Positions 5,505-11,964 of a DNA stretch of 11,964 nt are shown here, piece by piece. Positions within the stretch are counted from its first letter, which is position 1; every line of letters begins with the position of its first letter. The translations under genes were made by a program, and so were the position numbers. The notes under the pieces were generated by a model. That model did no database searches, had not been told where the DNA came from, and saw only the letters and a list, made by a program, of their open reading frames with translations. The DNA comes from Caulobacteraceae bacterium (GTDB lineage Bacteria; Pseudomonadota; Alphaproteobacteria; Caulobacterales; Caulobacteraceae): assembly GCA_020852035.1 (NCBI GenBank), contig JADZBR010000005.1:1-11964 (forward strand). The letters run 5' to 3'.

Positions 5505-6908
5505 TCAGGTGTAGATGTCGCCAAAGCGCGCGCGCAGCAGGTTCTTCTGCACCTTGCCCATCGCGTTGCGCGGCAGCTCGTCGACGAAGATCACGCGCTT
5601 GGGGACCTTGTAGGGTGCGAGCGATTCGCGCGCGGCGGCGAGCAGCCGCCCTTCGACCGCCTCGCCCAGCACGACGGCGGTCACCGCCTCGCCGAAATCG
5701 GGGTGCGGCAGGCCGATCACGGCGCTCTCGACCACGCCCGGCAGCTCATCGAGGATCAGCTCGATCTCTTTCGGATAGACGTTGAAGCCGCCGGTGATGA
5801 TCAGGTCCTTCTCGCGGCCCGAGATCCACAGCCGCCCGTCCGGGTCCAGCCGGCCCACGTCGCCGGTGACGAACCATCCGTCGCTTGTGAAGGCCTCGGC
5901 GGTCTTGTCCGGCTGCTCCCAGTAGCCGGCGAAGACGCTCTCGCCCCGGATCTCGATACCGCCGACCTCGGCCCCGCCGGCGATCCGCACCTCAAGCCCC
6001 TCGACGGGAAAGCCGACACTGCCGCCCCGCCGCTCGCCGTCGAGCGGATTGGTGGCGATCACCAGGGCTTCGCTCATCCCGTAGCGTTCGAGGATCCGCT
6101 GGCCGGACCGCGCCTCGAAGGCGTCGAAGGTGGTGGGCAGCAGAGGCGCCGATCCCGAGACGAACAGCCGCACGCCGTCGGCGAGCTCGCGGGTGAAGCC
6201 CGGATGGGCGAGCAGGCGCGTGTAGAAGGTGGGCACCCCCATCAGCACATTGGCCTCGCGCAGGCCGGCCAGCACCGCGGCCTCGGAGAACTTCGCCAGC
6301 CAGACCATCGGCGAGGAACTGAGCAGCGCGCAGTGCAGGGCGATGTAGAGGCCGTGCACATGGAACACCGGCAGGGCGTGCAGCAGCACGTCGCCGCCGT
6401 CGAAGCCCCAGGCCCGCCGCACCGCCTCGCCGTTCGCCGCAAGCCCCCCGTGGGTCAGGATCGCGCCTTTCGAGCGGCCGGTGGTGCCGGAGGTGTAGAC
6501 GATCGAGGCCGCATCGCCCGGAGCGCGCGGCTCGGTGGCCGAGGGGCGCGCGACCGCCGCGGCCAGCGCCCCGGCGATGAAGTCCGGCGGATCGCGGACC
6601 ACCGCCTTGGGGCGGCAGTCGCCCAGGAAGTAGTCCAGCTCGGCCGGGGTGTAGCTCGGGTTCAAGGGCACGAAGACGGCGCCCGCCTTGAGCGTCGCCA
6701 GATAGACCGCGACCACTTCCCAGCTCTTCTCGGCGATCAGCACCACCCGGTCGCCCGGCGCCACGCCCTCGGCGCGCAGCCGCTCGGCGGCGGCGTCGAC
6801 CGCCCGGACCAGGTCGCCGTAGGTCACCGCGCCTTCGTCGGGGCGGCGGAAGCAGTCGCGCTCGACCACGAAGGCCGCGCTCAGGACCTCGTAGAAATTG
6901 CCGGCCAT
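5505..6908 (-). CDS. matB: Malonyl-CoA synthetase (MatB-type acyl-CoA ligase)
   Basis: An ATP-dependent ligase joining malonate (or methylmalonate) to CoA by way of an acyl-adenylate. In 467 residues it shows the adenylation-enzyme core: A3 loop VYTSGTTGRSKGA (137-149), PVFHVHGLYIALHCALL (180-196), MGVPTFYTRLL (223-233), SGSAPLL, then YGMSE (276-280) followed by TNPLDGERRGGSVGFP. The NP-DGERR-G-VGFP block is a MatB signature that carries a carboxylate-binding Arg. TGD (348-350), REKDLIITGGFNVYPKE (365-381) and ELPRNAMGKVQKN with catalytic Lys452 close it. MatB proteins are usually near 500 residues, so this one is slightly short, mainly at the front. GGGGAG lies just before the ATG. No matA, matC or decarboxylase gene is near. 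It follows hutF on the same strand after 153 nt; a shared transcript is possible but no functional link is evident. Confidence 0.87.
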   Translation of the reverse strand: MAGNFYEVLSAAFVVERDCFRRPDEGAVTYGDLVRAVDAAAERLRAEGVAPGDRVVLIAEKSWEVVAVYLATLKAGAVFVPLNPSYTPAELDYFLGDCRPKAVVRDPPDFIAGALAAAVARPSATEPRAPGDAASIVYTSGTTGRSKGAILTHGGLAANGEAVRRAWGFDGGDVLLHALPVFHVHGLYIALHCALLSSSPMVWLAKFSEAAVLAGLREANVLMGVPTFYTRLLAHPGFTRELADGVRLFVSGSAPLLPTTFDAFEARSGQRILERYGMSEALVIATNPLDGERRGGSVGFPVEGLEVRIAGGAEVGGIEIRGESVFAGYWEQPDKTAEAFTSDGWFVTGDVGRLDPDGRLWISGREKDLIITGGFNVYPKEIELILDELPGVVESAVIGLPHPDFGEAVTAVVLGEAVEGRLLAAARESLAPYKVPKRVIFVDELPRNAMGKVQKNLLRARFGDIYT

Positions 6909-7061
6909 GTGCTCCCCAATGCTCTTCGGCCGCCGCGTTCACGCGCCGCAGGCGCCGGCGAATTCCTTCTTAAGGACTCTGCCCGGCCGCCAGTAGGAGG
7001 GCGGCGTGATTCAGAGCCTTTAAACTCATCGGTAAGCCCAGACGGCGCCCGTCCGTCGCGG
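6909..7061. other. 153-nt gap between hutF and matB, no gene assigned
   Basis: The gap holds a 6-bp stem GCCGCC/GGCGGC (6986-6991, 7000-7005) and a weak GACGG/CCGTC stem (7041-7045, 7053-7057) just behind the hutF stop. Neither has a T-tract. A 19-codon ORF on the minus strand (7029-6970) lacks a ribosome binding site. No convincing -35/-10 pair for matB was found, so I cannot say whether matB has its own promoter. Confidence 0.5.
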
Positions 7062-8417
7062 TCAGGCGAGGAGCTTGCGCAGGACTTGCCGGTAATCGGC
7101 GGCGATCCGGTCCGCCGAGAGGTGGCGCCCCCCGCTGACCTGCTTGCGGCCGGCGCGCCAGACGCAGTCCACCGCCCGGTCGGCGGCGGCGAAGATCCAG
7201 CCGTCGAGCACCGCGTCGCCCCGACGCTCGGCGAGGCTGGGATGGTCGGGATCGAGGCTGACCAGGTCCGCCGGCCGGCCTTCGGCGATCCCGCCCGCCG
7301 GGTCGGCCAGGGCCTGGACCCCGCCGGCGAGCGCGCGCGCATGGAGTTCGGCGCCCGTCGAGGCGCCCTCGGCTTTGGCGAGCGCGTTGCGGGCGCGGAG
7401 CGACAGGCGCTGGGCGTACTCCAGGGCGCGCAGCTCCTGGGCCGCGTCGATGTGGACATTGGAGTCCGTCCCGACGCCGAACACGCCGCCCGCCCGCAGG
7501 AACGCCTGGGCGGGAAAGACCCCGTCGCCCAGATTGGCCTCGGTGATCGGGCACAGCCCGGCGACCGCGCCGGCGCGGGCCAGGCCGGCGACCTCGGCCG
7601 GCGTCAGGTGGGTGGCGTGGATCAGGCACCAAGCCTCGCCGACCCCGGCGTTGTCGAGCAGCCACTCCACCGGCCGGCGGCCGGACCAGGCGAGGCAGTC
7701 CGCGACCTCCTTCACCTGTTCGGCGGCGTGGATATGCACCGGCCGGCCGCCGGCCATCCGCGCCACGGCCGCCAGTTCCTCAGGGGTCACTGCGCGCAAG
7801 CTGTGCGGGGCGACACCGGTCCGGCCGTCGGGCAGGCGCGCCGTCAGCCGCTCGCAGGCTTCCAGCACTCGCGCGAAGGCGTCGAGGCCGCAGATGAAGC
7901 GGCGCTGGCCGGCGACCGGCGCCGCGCCGCCAAATCCGGAATGGGCGTAGAACACCGGCAGCAGGGTCAGGCCAAGGCCGGTGTCGTCCGCGGCCTGCGC
8001 CACCGCCGCAGCCATTTCGCCGATGTCGTCATAGGGGGCGCCGTCGGCCTGGTGGTGCAGGTAGTGGAATTCGCCGACGCGGGTGAACCCGCTCTGCAGC
8101 ATCTCGACATAGGCCTGGGCGGCGACGGCGCGCACGTCCTCCGGCGTCAGCCGGTCGAGGAACCGGTACATCCACTCGCGCCAGGTCCAGAAGTTGTCGG
8201 CGCTGGGCCCCCGCGTCTCGGTGAGCCCGGCCATCGCCCGCTGGAAGGCATGGCTGTGGACATTGGCCAGCCCCGGGACCGCGCAGGCATGACGCTCGTC
8301 GTCCGCCGCCGGTCCGACGCCCGCGACGACTTCGGCGACCAGGCCGTCACGGACCGTCACCCGGACCCCGCGCGACCATCCCTCGGGCAGCAGGGCGCTA
8401 TCGAACCAGAGCGTCAT
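7062..8417 (-). CDS. hutF: Formimidoylglutamate deiminase
   Basis: The enzyme converts N-formimino-L-glutamate to N-formyl-L-glutamate and ammonia, the step that defines the five-enzyme histidine pathway. The 451-residue product belongs to the metal-dependent amidohydrolase superfamily. Metal-site motifs are NVHSHAFQRAMAGLTE (52-67; His54, His56), PVHIHAAEQ (226-234; His228/230), LIHATHL (His267/270) and VGTDSNVHID (Asp318). DNFWTWREWMYRF (74-86) is typical of HutF rather than of guanine or chlorohydrolase relatives. The ATG at 8417 is preferred over an in-frame TTG 15 nt upstream because GGAG (8430-8427) is 9 nt ahead of it. The gene is divergent from hutI-hutH over a 74-nt gap containing a regulator-type palindrome. 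The substrate comes from HutI; the product should go to a formylglutamate deformylase (HutG), not present here. Confidence 0.95.
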   Translation of the reverse strand: MTLWFDSALLPEGWSRGVRVTVRDGLVAEVVAGVGPAADDERHACAVPGLANVHSHAFQRAMAGLTETRGPSADNFWTWREWMYRFLDRLTPEDVRAVAAQAYVEMLQSGFTRVGEFHYLHHQADGAPYDDIGEMAAAVAQAADDTGLGLTLLPVFYAHSGFGGAAPVAGQRRFICGLDAFARVLEACERLTARLPDGRTGVAPHSLRAVTPEELAAVARMAGGRPVHIHAAEQVKEVADCLAWSGRRPVEWLLDNAGVGEAWCLIHATHLTPAEVAGLARAGAVAGLCPITEANLGDGVFPAQAFLRAGGVFGVGTDSNVHIDAAQELRALEYAQRLSLRARNALAKAEGASTGAELHARALAGGVQALADPAGGIAEGRPADLVSLDPDHPSLAERRGDAVLDGWIFAAADRAVDCVWRAGRKQVSGGRHLSADRIAADYRQVLRKLLA

Positions 8418-8443
8418 GCGGGGTGGCTCCAAGACCAGCTAAT

Positions 8444-8453
8444 TGTCTAGACA
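8444..8453. promoter_or_regulatory. Palindrome TGTCTAGACA between hutF and hutI, probable HutC-type operator
   Basis: TGTCTAGACA is a perfect 10-bp palindrome in the AT-rich centre of the 74-nt gap between the divergent hutF and hutI. GntR regulators of the HutC subfamily bind sites of the form GT-N-TA-N-AC, which this matches. HutC normally represses hut genes and is released by urocanate. Position and sequence suggest one site controlling both directions. No hutC gene is visible in the window, so the cognate repressor is inferred. Confidence 0.62.
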
Positions 8454-8491
8454 TTATTGCGCGAGCCGCCAAGCATCGCCTATCAAGGCGC

Positions 8492-9709
8492 ATGTCTGGC
8501 GAGACGCTCTGGTTCAACGCGCATCTGGCGACGCTGGCGCCCGACCGGCCGGGCCTGGGCCTCATCGAGGACGGCGCGGTGCTGGCCCGCGAGGGGCGGA
8601 TCGCCTTCGCCGGTCCCCGCGCCGATTGCCCGCCGGCGCCCGCCGCCCGGCGGGTGGACTGCGAAAGCCGCTGGATCACGCCCGGCCTGATCGACCCGCA
8701 CACCCACCTGGTCTTCGCCGGCGACCGCGCCCAGGAGTTCGAGCTGCGGCTGGCCGGCGCCGCCTACGAGGACATCGCCCGCGCCGGCGGCGGCATCGTC
8801 TCGACCGTCCGGGCCACCCGCGCGGCCGGCGAGCGCGAACTGGTGGCGGCCGCCCTCCCCCGCCTCGACGCCCTGATCGCCGAGGGCGCGACGACCGTGG
8901 AGGTGAAATCCGGCTACGGCCTCTCGCTGGCGGATGAACTGAAGCTGCTGCGCGCCGCCCGCGCCCTGGCCGCCGAACGGTCGGTGAGGATCCGCACCAC
9001 TTTCCTGGGCGCCCACGCCCTGCCCCCGGAGTTCGCCGGCGATCCGGACGGCTACATCGACCTCGTCTGCCGCGAGATGATCCCCGCCGTCGCCGCCGAG
9101 GGCCTGGCCGACGCGGTCGACGCCTTCTGCGAGGGCATTGGCTTCACCCCGGCGCAGACCCGGCGGGTTTTCGAGGCCGCCCGCGCCCACGGCCTGCCGG
9201 TGAAGCTGCATGCCGAACAGCTGTCCAACCTGCGCGGCGCGGCCCTGGCCGCCGAATTCGGCGCGCTCTCGGCCGATCATCTGGAGCACCTGGACGAGGC
9301 GGGCGTCGCGGCGATGGCCCGTTCGGGGACCGTGGCGACTCTGCTCCCCGGCGCCTTCTACTTCGTGCGCGAGACGCAGCTGCCGCCCATCGCGGCGCTG
9401 CGCGAGGCCGGCGTGCCGATGGCCCTGGCCACCGACTGCAATCCCGGCACCTCGCCGCTGACCTCGCTGCTGCTGACCATGAACATGGCCGCGACGCTCT
9501 TCCGGCTCACCGTCGAGGAGTGCCTGGCCGGCGTCACCCGCGAGGCGGCGCGGGCGCTCGGCCTGCTGGCCGAAGCCGGCACGCTGGAGCCCGGCAAGCG
9601 CTGCGACCTGGCGATCTGGGACATCGGCCGGCCGGCGGAGCTGGTCTACCGCATGGGCTTCAACCCGCTGCACGCCCGCGTGTTCGGAGGCGAGACATGG
9701 ACGAGGTGA
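8492..9709 (+). CDS. hutI: Imidazolonepropionase
   Basis: The enzyme hydrolyses 4-imidazolone-5-propionate to N-formimino-L-glutamate, the third step of histidine breakdown, in the cytoplasm with a bound metal. At 405 residues it is of family length. Motifs are GLIDPHTHLVFAGDRAQEF (65-83; His70, His72), VEVKSGYGLSLADELKLLRA (137-156), VKLHAEQLSN (237-246; His240), SADHLEHLDEAG (260-271) and ALATDCNPGTSPLTSLLL (311-328; Asp315). The frame is open further upstream, but the ATG at 8492 gives the usual N-terminus with the HutI opening 'LWFNAHLATL'. The upstream AAGG is only 3 nt from the ATG, a poor spacing. The 3' end overlaps hutH by 13 nt, indicating one operon. Expression is likely governed by the palindrome at 8444-8453. 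Confidence 0.97.
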   Translation: MSGETLWFNAHLATLAPDRPGLGLIEDGAVLAREGRIAFAGPRADCPPAPAARRVDCESRWITPGLIDPHTHLVFAGDRAQEFELRLAGAAYEDIARAGGGIVSTVRATRAAGERELVAAALPRLDALIAEGATTVEVKSGYGLSLADELKLLRAARALAAERSVRIRTTFLGAHALPPEFAGDPDGYIDLVCREMIPAVAAEGLADAVDAFCEGIGFTPAQTRRVFEAARAHGLPVKLHAEQLSNLRGAALAAEFGALSADHLEHLDEAGVAAMARSGTVATLLPGAFYFVRETQLPPIAALREAGVPMALATDCNPGTSPLTSLLLTMNMAATLFRLTVEECLAGVTREAARALGLLAEAGTLEPGKRCDLAIWDIGRPAELVYRMGFNPLHARVFGGETWTR

Positions 9710-11211
9710 TCCTCCATCCGGGCGAGGTCGCGCTGCGCGACTGGCGGGCGATCCATCGCGGCGCGGCGGTGCGGCTCGACCCCGCCTCGGCGGGGCCGGT
9801 CGCCGAAAGCGCGGCGGCCGTCCAGCGCATCGTCGAGCGGGGCGACCCCGCCTATGGCATCAACACCGGCTTCGGGAAGCTGGCCTCGGTGCGCATCGAC
9901 GCCGCCGACCTGGCGACCCTGCAGCGCAACATCGTGCTGTCGCACGCCGCCGGGGTGGGCGAGCCCATGCCCGAGCCGGTCGCGCGGCTGATGCTGGCGC
10001 TGAAGCTGGCGAGCCTGGCGCAGGGCGCCTCGGGCGTCGCGCCGGCGACCATCGCCCTGCTGGAGAGCCTGCTGCGCGCGGGCCTGACGCCCATCATTCC
10101 CTGCCAGGGCTCGGTTGGGGCGTCCGGCGACCTCGCGCCGCTGGCGCACATGGCGGCGGCGATGATCGGGGTCGGCGAAATCCTCGTGGGCGGCGTGCGG
10201 CGGCCCGCCGCCGAGGCGCTGGCCGCCGCCGGCCTGTCGCCGCTGACGCTAGGCCCAAAGGAGGGCCTCGCCCTGCTCAACGGCACTCAGTTCTCGACCG
10301 CCTACGCCCTGGCGGGCCTCTTCGAGGCCGAGACCCTGTTCCGCAGCGCCCTGGTGGCCGGCGCGCTGTCGACGGAGGCGGCCAAGGGTTCGGACACCCC
10401 CTTCGACCATCGCATCCACGTGCTCCGCCGCCAGCCGGGGCAGATCGAGGCCGCCGACGCCCTGCGCGCGCTGATGGCCGGCTCGGCGATCCGCGCCTCG
10501 CACATGCAGGGCGACGAGCGGGTGCAGGACCCCTACTGCCTGCGCTGCCAACCGCAGGTGATGGGCGCGGCGCTCGATCTGCTGCGCCAGGCGGCCGCGA
10601 CCCTTGCGTTCGAGGCCAACGGCGTCTCGGACAACCCGCTGATCTTCACCGACACGGATGAAGCGCTCTCCGGCGGCAACTTCCACGCCGAGCCGGTGGC
10701 CTTCGCCGCCGACATGATCGCCATCGCCGTCTGCGAGATCGGCTCGCTGGCCGAGCGGCGGGTGGCGATGCTGGTCGATCCCGCACTCTCCGGACTGCCC
10801 GCGTTCCTCACCCCACGACCCGGGCTGCACTCCGGTCTGATGATTCCGCAGGTGACCGCAGCGGCACTGGTATCGGAGAACAAGCAGCGCGCCGCCCCCG
10901 CCAGCATCGACAGCCTGCCCACCTCCGCCAACCAGGAGGATCACGTCTCCATGGCCACCTTCGCCGGTCGTCGGCTGGCAGACATGGCCGAGAATACCCG
11001 CGGCATTCTGGCGGTCGAACTGCTGGCGGCGGCACAGGGGCTCGACCTGCGCCGCCCCTTGACGTCAAGCCCGGCCCTGGAGGCCCTGCACCGGCAGGTG
11101 CGCGGCGAAATCCCCGCCTGGACGGAAGATCGCTTCATGGCCGCCGACATCGAGAAGGCCGCCGCGCTCGTCGACGCCGGGCTGCCCGGCCCGGCCGCGC
11201 CCGCCTTCTGA
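9697..11211 (+). CDS. hutH: Histidine ammonia-lyase (histidase)
   Basis: The enzyme removes ammonia from L-histidine to give urocanate, the first step of histidine degradation. The product is 504 residues, standard length. The MIO prosthetic group forms from Ala142-Ser143-Gly144 in GSVGASGDLAPLAHM (138-152), the same numbering as well-studied HutH. Other family blocks are YGINTGFGKLASV (53-65), IVLSHAAGVGEP (79-90), LLNGTQFSTAYAL, QDPYCLRCQPQVMGA, ANGVSDNPLIF, GGNFHAEPVAFAADM and PASIDSLPTSANQEDHVSM, covering all expected active-site regions. The ATG at 9697 lies inside the hutI 3' end, with GGAGG (9686-9690) 6 nt upstream. Urocanase (hutU) usually sits beside hutH but is absent here: a LysR gene follows 127 nt downstream. 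No frameshift or lost motif was seen. Confidence 0.98.
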   Translation: MDEVILHPGEVALRDWRAIHRGAAVRLDPASAGPVAESAAAVQRIVERGDPAYGINTGFGKLASVRIDAADLATLQRNIVLSHAAGVGEPMPEPVARLMLALKLASLAQGASGVAPATIALLESLLRAGLTPIIPCQGSVGASGDLAPLAHMAAAMIGVGEILVGGVRRPAAEALAAAGLSPLTLGPKEGLALLNGTQFSTAYALAGLFEAETLFRSALVAGALSTEAAKGSDTPFDHRIHVLRRQPGQIEAADALRALMAGSAIRASHMQGDERVQDPYCLRCQPQVMGAALDLLRQAAATLAFEANGVSDNPLIFTDTDEALSGGNFHAEPVAFAADMIAIAVCEIGSLAERRVAMLVDPALSGLPAFLTPRPGLHSGLMIPQVTAAALVSENKQRAAPASIDSLPTSANQEDHVSMATFAGRRLADMAENTRGILAVELLAAAQGLDLRRPLTSSPALEALHRQVRGEIPAWTEDRFMAADIEKAAALVDAGLPGPAAPAF

Positions 11212-11226
11212 CGGGTTCTCGGGGGC

Positions 11227-11243
11227 GCTGCCCGCGCAGCTTT
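11227..11243 (+). terminator. Weak hairpin after hutH, possible terminator
   Basis: GCTGC (11227-11231) and GCAGC (11236-11240) form a 5-bp stem with a 4-nt loop, followed by TTT. It lies 16 nt after the hutH stop and ahead of the next regulator gene. The stem and T-run are both short, so it may end transcription only partly or not at all. Confidence 0.3.
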
Positions 11244-11280
11244 GCAGTCGTTCGCGGCCGGGCGCTTGCTTGTGCCGTCA

Positions 11281-11297
11281 ATTCAGATAATCTGAAT
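11281..11297. promoter_or_regulatory. LysR-type T-N11-A dyad upstream of the second LysR gene
   Basis: ATTCAGATAATCTGAAT has 8-bp exact arms around one central A. Its core TCAGATAATCTGA (11283-11295) is a T-N11-A motif with dyad symmetry, the classical LysR-box form. It lies 41 nt upstream of the LysR GTG start, in an AT-rich patch within GC-rich DNA. TAAAT/ATTTA (11299-11303, 11311-11315) next to it may be a further half-site pair. Autoregulation by the adjacent gene product is the simplest reading. Confidence 0.6.
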
Positions 11298-11338
11298 GTA
11301 AATCGCCTTCATTTAGCAATGGATTGAGGTAACGGCGG

Positions 11339-11964
11339 GTGACGCTTTCACGTGTACCGCAGCTCGACCCCCACGACATCAAGCTCCTGCGCATCTTCGC
11401 GAAGGTAGCCGAAAGCGGCGGCTTTTCCGAGGCCCAGGCCGAGCTCAACGTCAGCGCGGCCACGATCAGCACCTCGATGGCGACGCTCGAATCCCGCCTC
11501 GGCATGCGGCTTTGCGACCGCGGCCGGGTCGGCTTCAAGCTCACCAGCAACGGCCAGCGCGTATGGCAGGCGGCGGAGAAGCTCGAAGAGGCGATCGACC
11601 TGTTCCGCGTCGAGGTCGGCGAGTTGCGCGGCAAGCTGGTCGGCAATTTCGGCGTCGGCTTCGCCGATTCCACGGTGACCAACCCCGAACTGCGGCTGCA
11701 CGAGGTGTTCTCGGTATTCGTGGCCAGGGACAACGCGCTCCATCTCACCCTCCACGTCCACGACCCCGACACGATCGAGCGCAAGCTCCTCGAAGGAAAA
11801 TTGCAAATCGGCATCTCGGCGTTCTACCACCACGTGCCCGGGCTGAGCTACGAGCCGCTGCTGCGCGAAAAGCATTCGCTCTACTGCGGCCGCGGCCACT
11901 GGCTGTTCGACCTCGACGCCGAAGACGTCGCGGTCGACCTCGTGCGCGACGCCGACTATGTCCG
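11339..11964 (+). CDS. LysR-type transcriptional regulator, N-terminal part, cut by window edge
   Basis: About 208 residues are visible and the frame is open to the window end. The HTH is near the start: LDPHDIKLLRIFAKVAESGG (9-28), then FSEAQAELNVSAATISTSMA (29-48), LESRLGMRLCDRGRVGFKLT (50-69) and the linker helix with GQRVWQAAEKLEEAIDLFR. The effector domain begins around GKLVGNFGVGFADS. The start is GTG at 11339 with GAGGT (11326-11330) 8 nt ahead, the only well-placed ribosome binding site. The CDRGRVGFKLT variant of the usual LFxRxxxG wing marks a distinct LysR subgroup whose function I do not recognise. Codon use is slightly less GC-extreme than hutH (GTA, GAA and AAA codons occur). 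A role in hut control is possible by position, but hut genes are usually run by HutC or nitrogen regulators, so it may instead serve genes beyond the window. Confidence 0.92.
   Translation, partial: MTLSRVPQLDPHDIKLLRIFAKVAESGGFSEAQAELNVSAATISTSMATLESRLGMRLCDRGRVGFKLTSNGQRVWQAAEKLEEAIDLFRVEVGELRGKLVGNFGVGFADSTVTNPELRLHEVFSVFVARDNALHLTLHVHDPDTIERKLLEGKLQIGISAFYHHVPGLSYEPLLREKHSLYCGRGHWLFDLDAEDVAVDLVRDADYV

Noticed and set aside
6986..7005. GCCGCC/GGCGGC hairpin as a hutF terminator
   Set aside because: The 6-bp stem with 8-nt loop lies about 57 nt beyond the hutF stop, with no T-tract on the minus strand. Such repeats arise easily in GC-rich DNA.
6970..7029. 19-codon minus-strand ORF (MSLKALNHAALLLAAGQSP) between hutF and matB
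   Set aside because: There is no ribosome binding site, no coupling to matB and no recognisable leader-peptide logic.
5703..8450. A 915-codon plus-strand open frame antisense to matB and hutF
   Set aside because: Its length reflects the scarcity of stop codons opposite high-GC coding DNA. The translation is a low-complexity Arg/Gly/Ala/Asp-rich string with no recognisable motif, while both minus-strand genes have complete families and active sites.
9520..9696. Longer N-terminus for hutH starting inside hutI at 9520
   Set aside because: The ATG at 9697 has a GGAGG site and gives the standard HutH start and MIO numbering (142-144). The longer form is the out-of-frame translation of hutI.

Overview
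The window looks like chromosomal DNA of a high-GC alphaproteobacterium, most like Caulobacterales (Caulobacter/Phenylobacterium type). The evidence is the strong G/C bias at third codon positions, the family mix, the five-step histidine pathway marked by HutF, and a free-standing Hpt protein. This placement is inferred from style only; no marker gene is present.

Layout. (1) 1-389, minus: the 5' part of a uroporphyrinogen-III C-methyltransferase gene (siroheme/cobalamin), divergent from a GcvA-like LysR regulator (560-1504, plus). A very strong GC hairpin lies between them. (2) 1501-1851, minus: a small Hpt phosphotransfer protein whose stop codon overlaps that of the LysR gene. A tRNA-Lys(CUU) gene (1943-2018) follows, with its own candidate promoter. 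(3) 2051-5466: a sugar-catabolic module. A minus-strand operon encodes a Gfo/Idh/MocA dehydrogenase and a TIM-barrel sugar isomerase/epimerase with an ATGA overlap. It is divergent from a LacI-family repressor gene (4459-5466). A perfect 14-bp palindrome typical of LacI-family operators overlaps the predicted -10 of the repressor gene. A 31-codon ORF with an excellent ribosome binding site sits just ahead of the dehydrogenase and overlaps its GTG start (GTGA). (4) 5505-6908, minus: a malonyl-CoA synthetase (MatB type), convergent with lacI across a short hairpin. (5) 7062-11211: histidine utilisation genes. hutF (minus) is divergent from hutI-hutH (plus, 13-nt overlap). A TGTCTAGACA palindrome in the hutF/hutI gap matches the operator style of the HutC subfamily of GntR repressors. 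hutU, hutG and hutC are not in the window. (6) 11339 to the end, plus: the 5' part of a second LysR-type regulator, preceded by an AT-rich stretch with a near-perfect T-N11-A dyad.

Function. HutH deaminates histidine to urocanate; HutI cleaves imidazolonepropionate to formiminoglutamate; HutF deiminates this to formylglutamate. The missing urocanase (HutU) and formylglutamate deformylase (HutG) must be encoded elsewhere. The LacI/Gfo-Idh/isomerase module is a typical inducible pathway for an unidentified sugar or polyol. No mobile element, CRISPR array, phage gene or recent-transfer signature was seen. All gaps without an assigned gene are shorter than 300 bases. The least ordinary features are the coupled 31-codon ORF, the hairpin upstream of cobA, and the three regulator-type palindromes.
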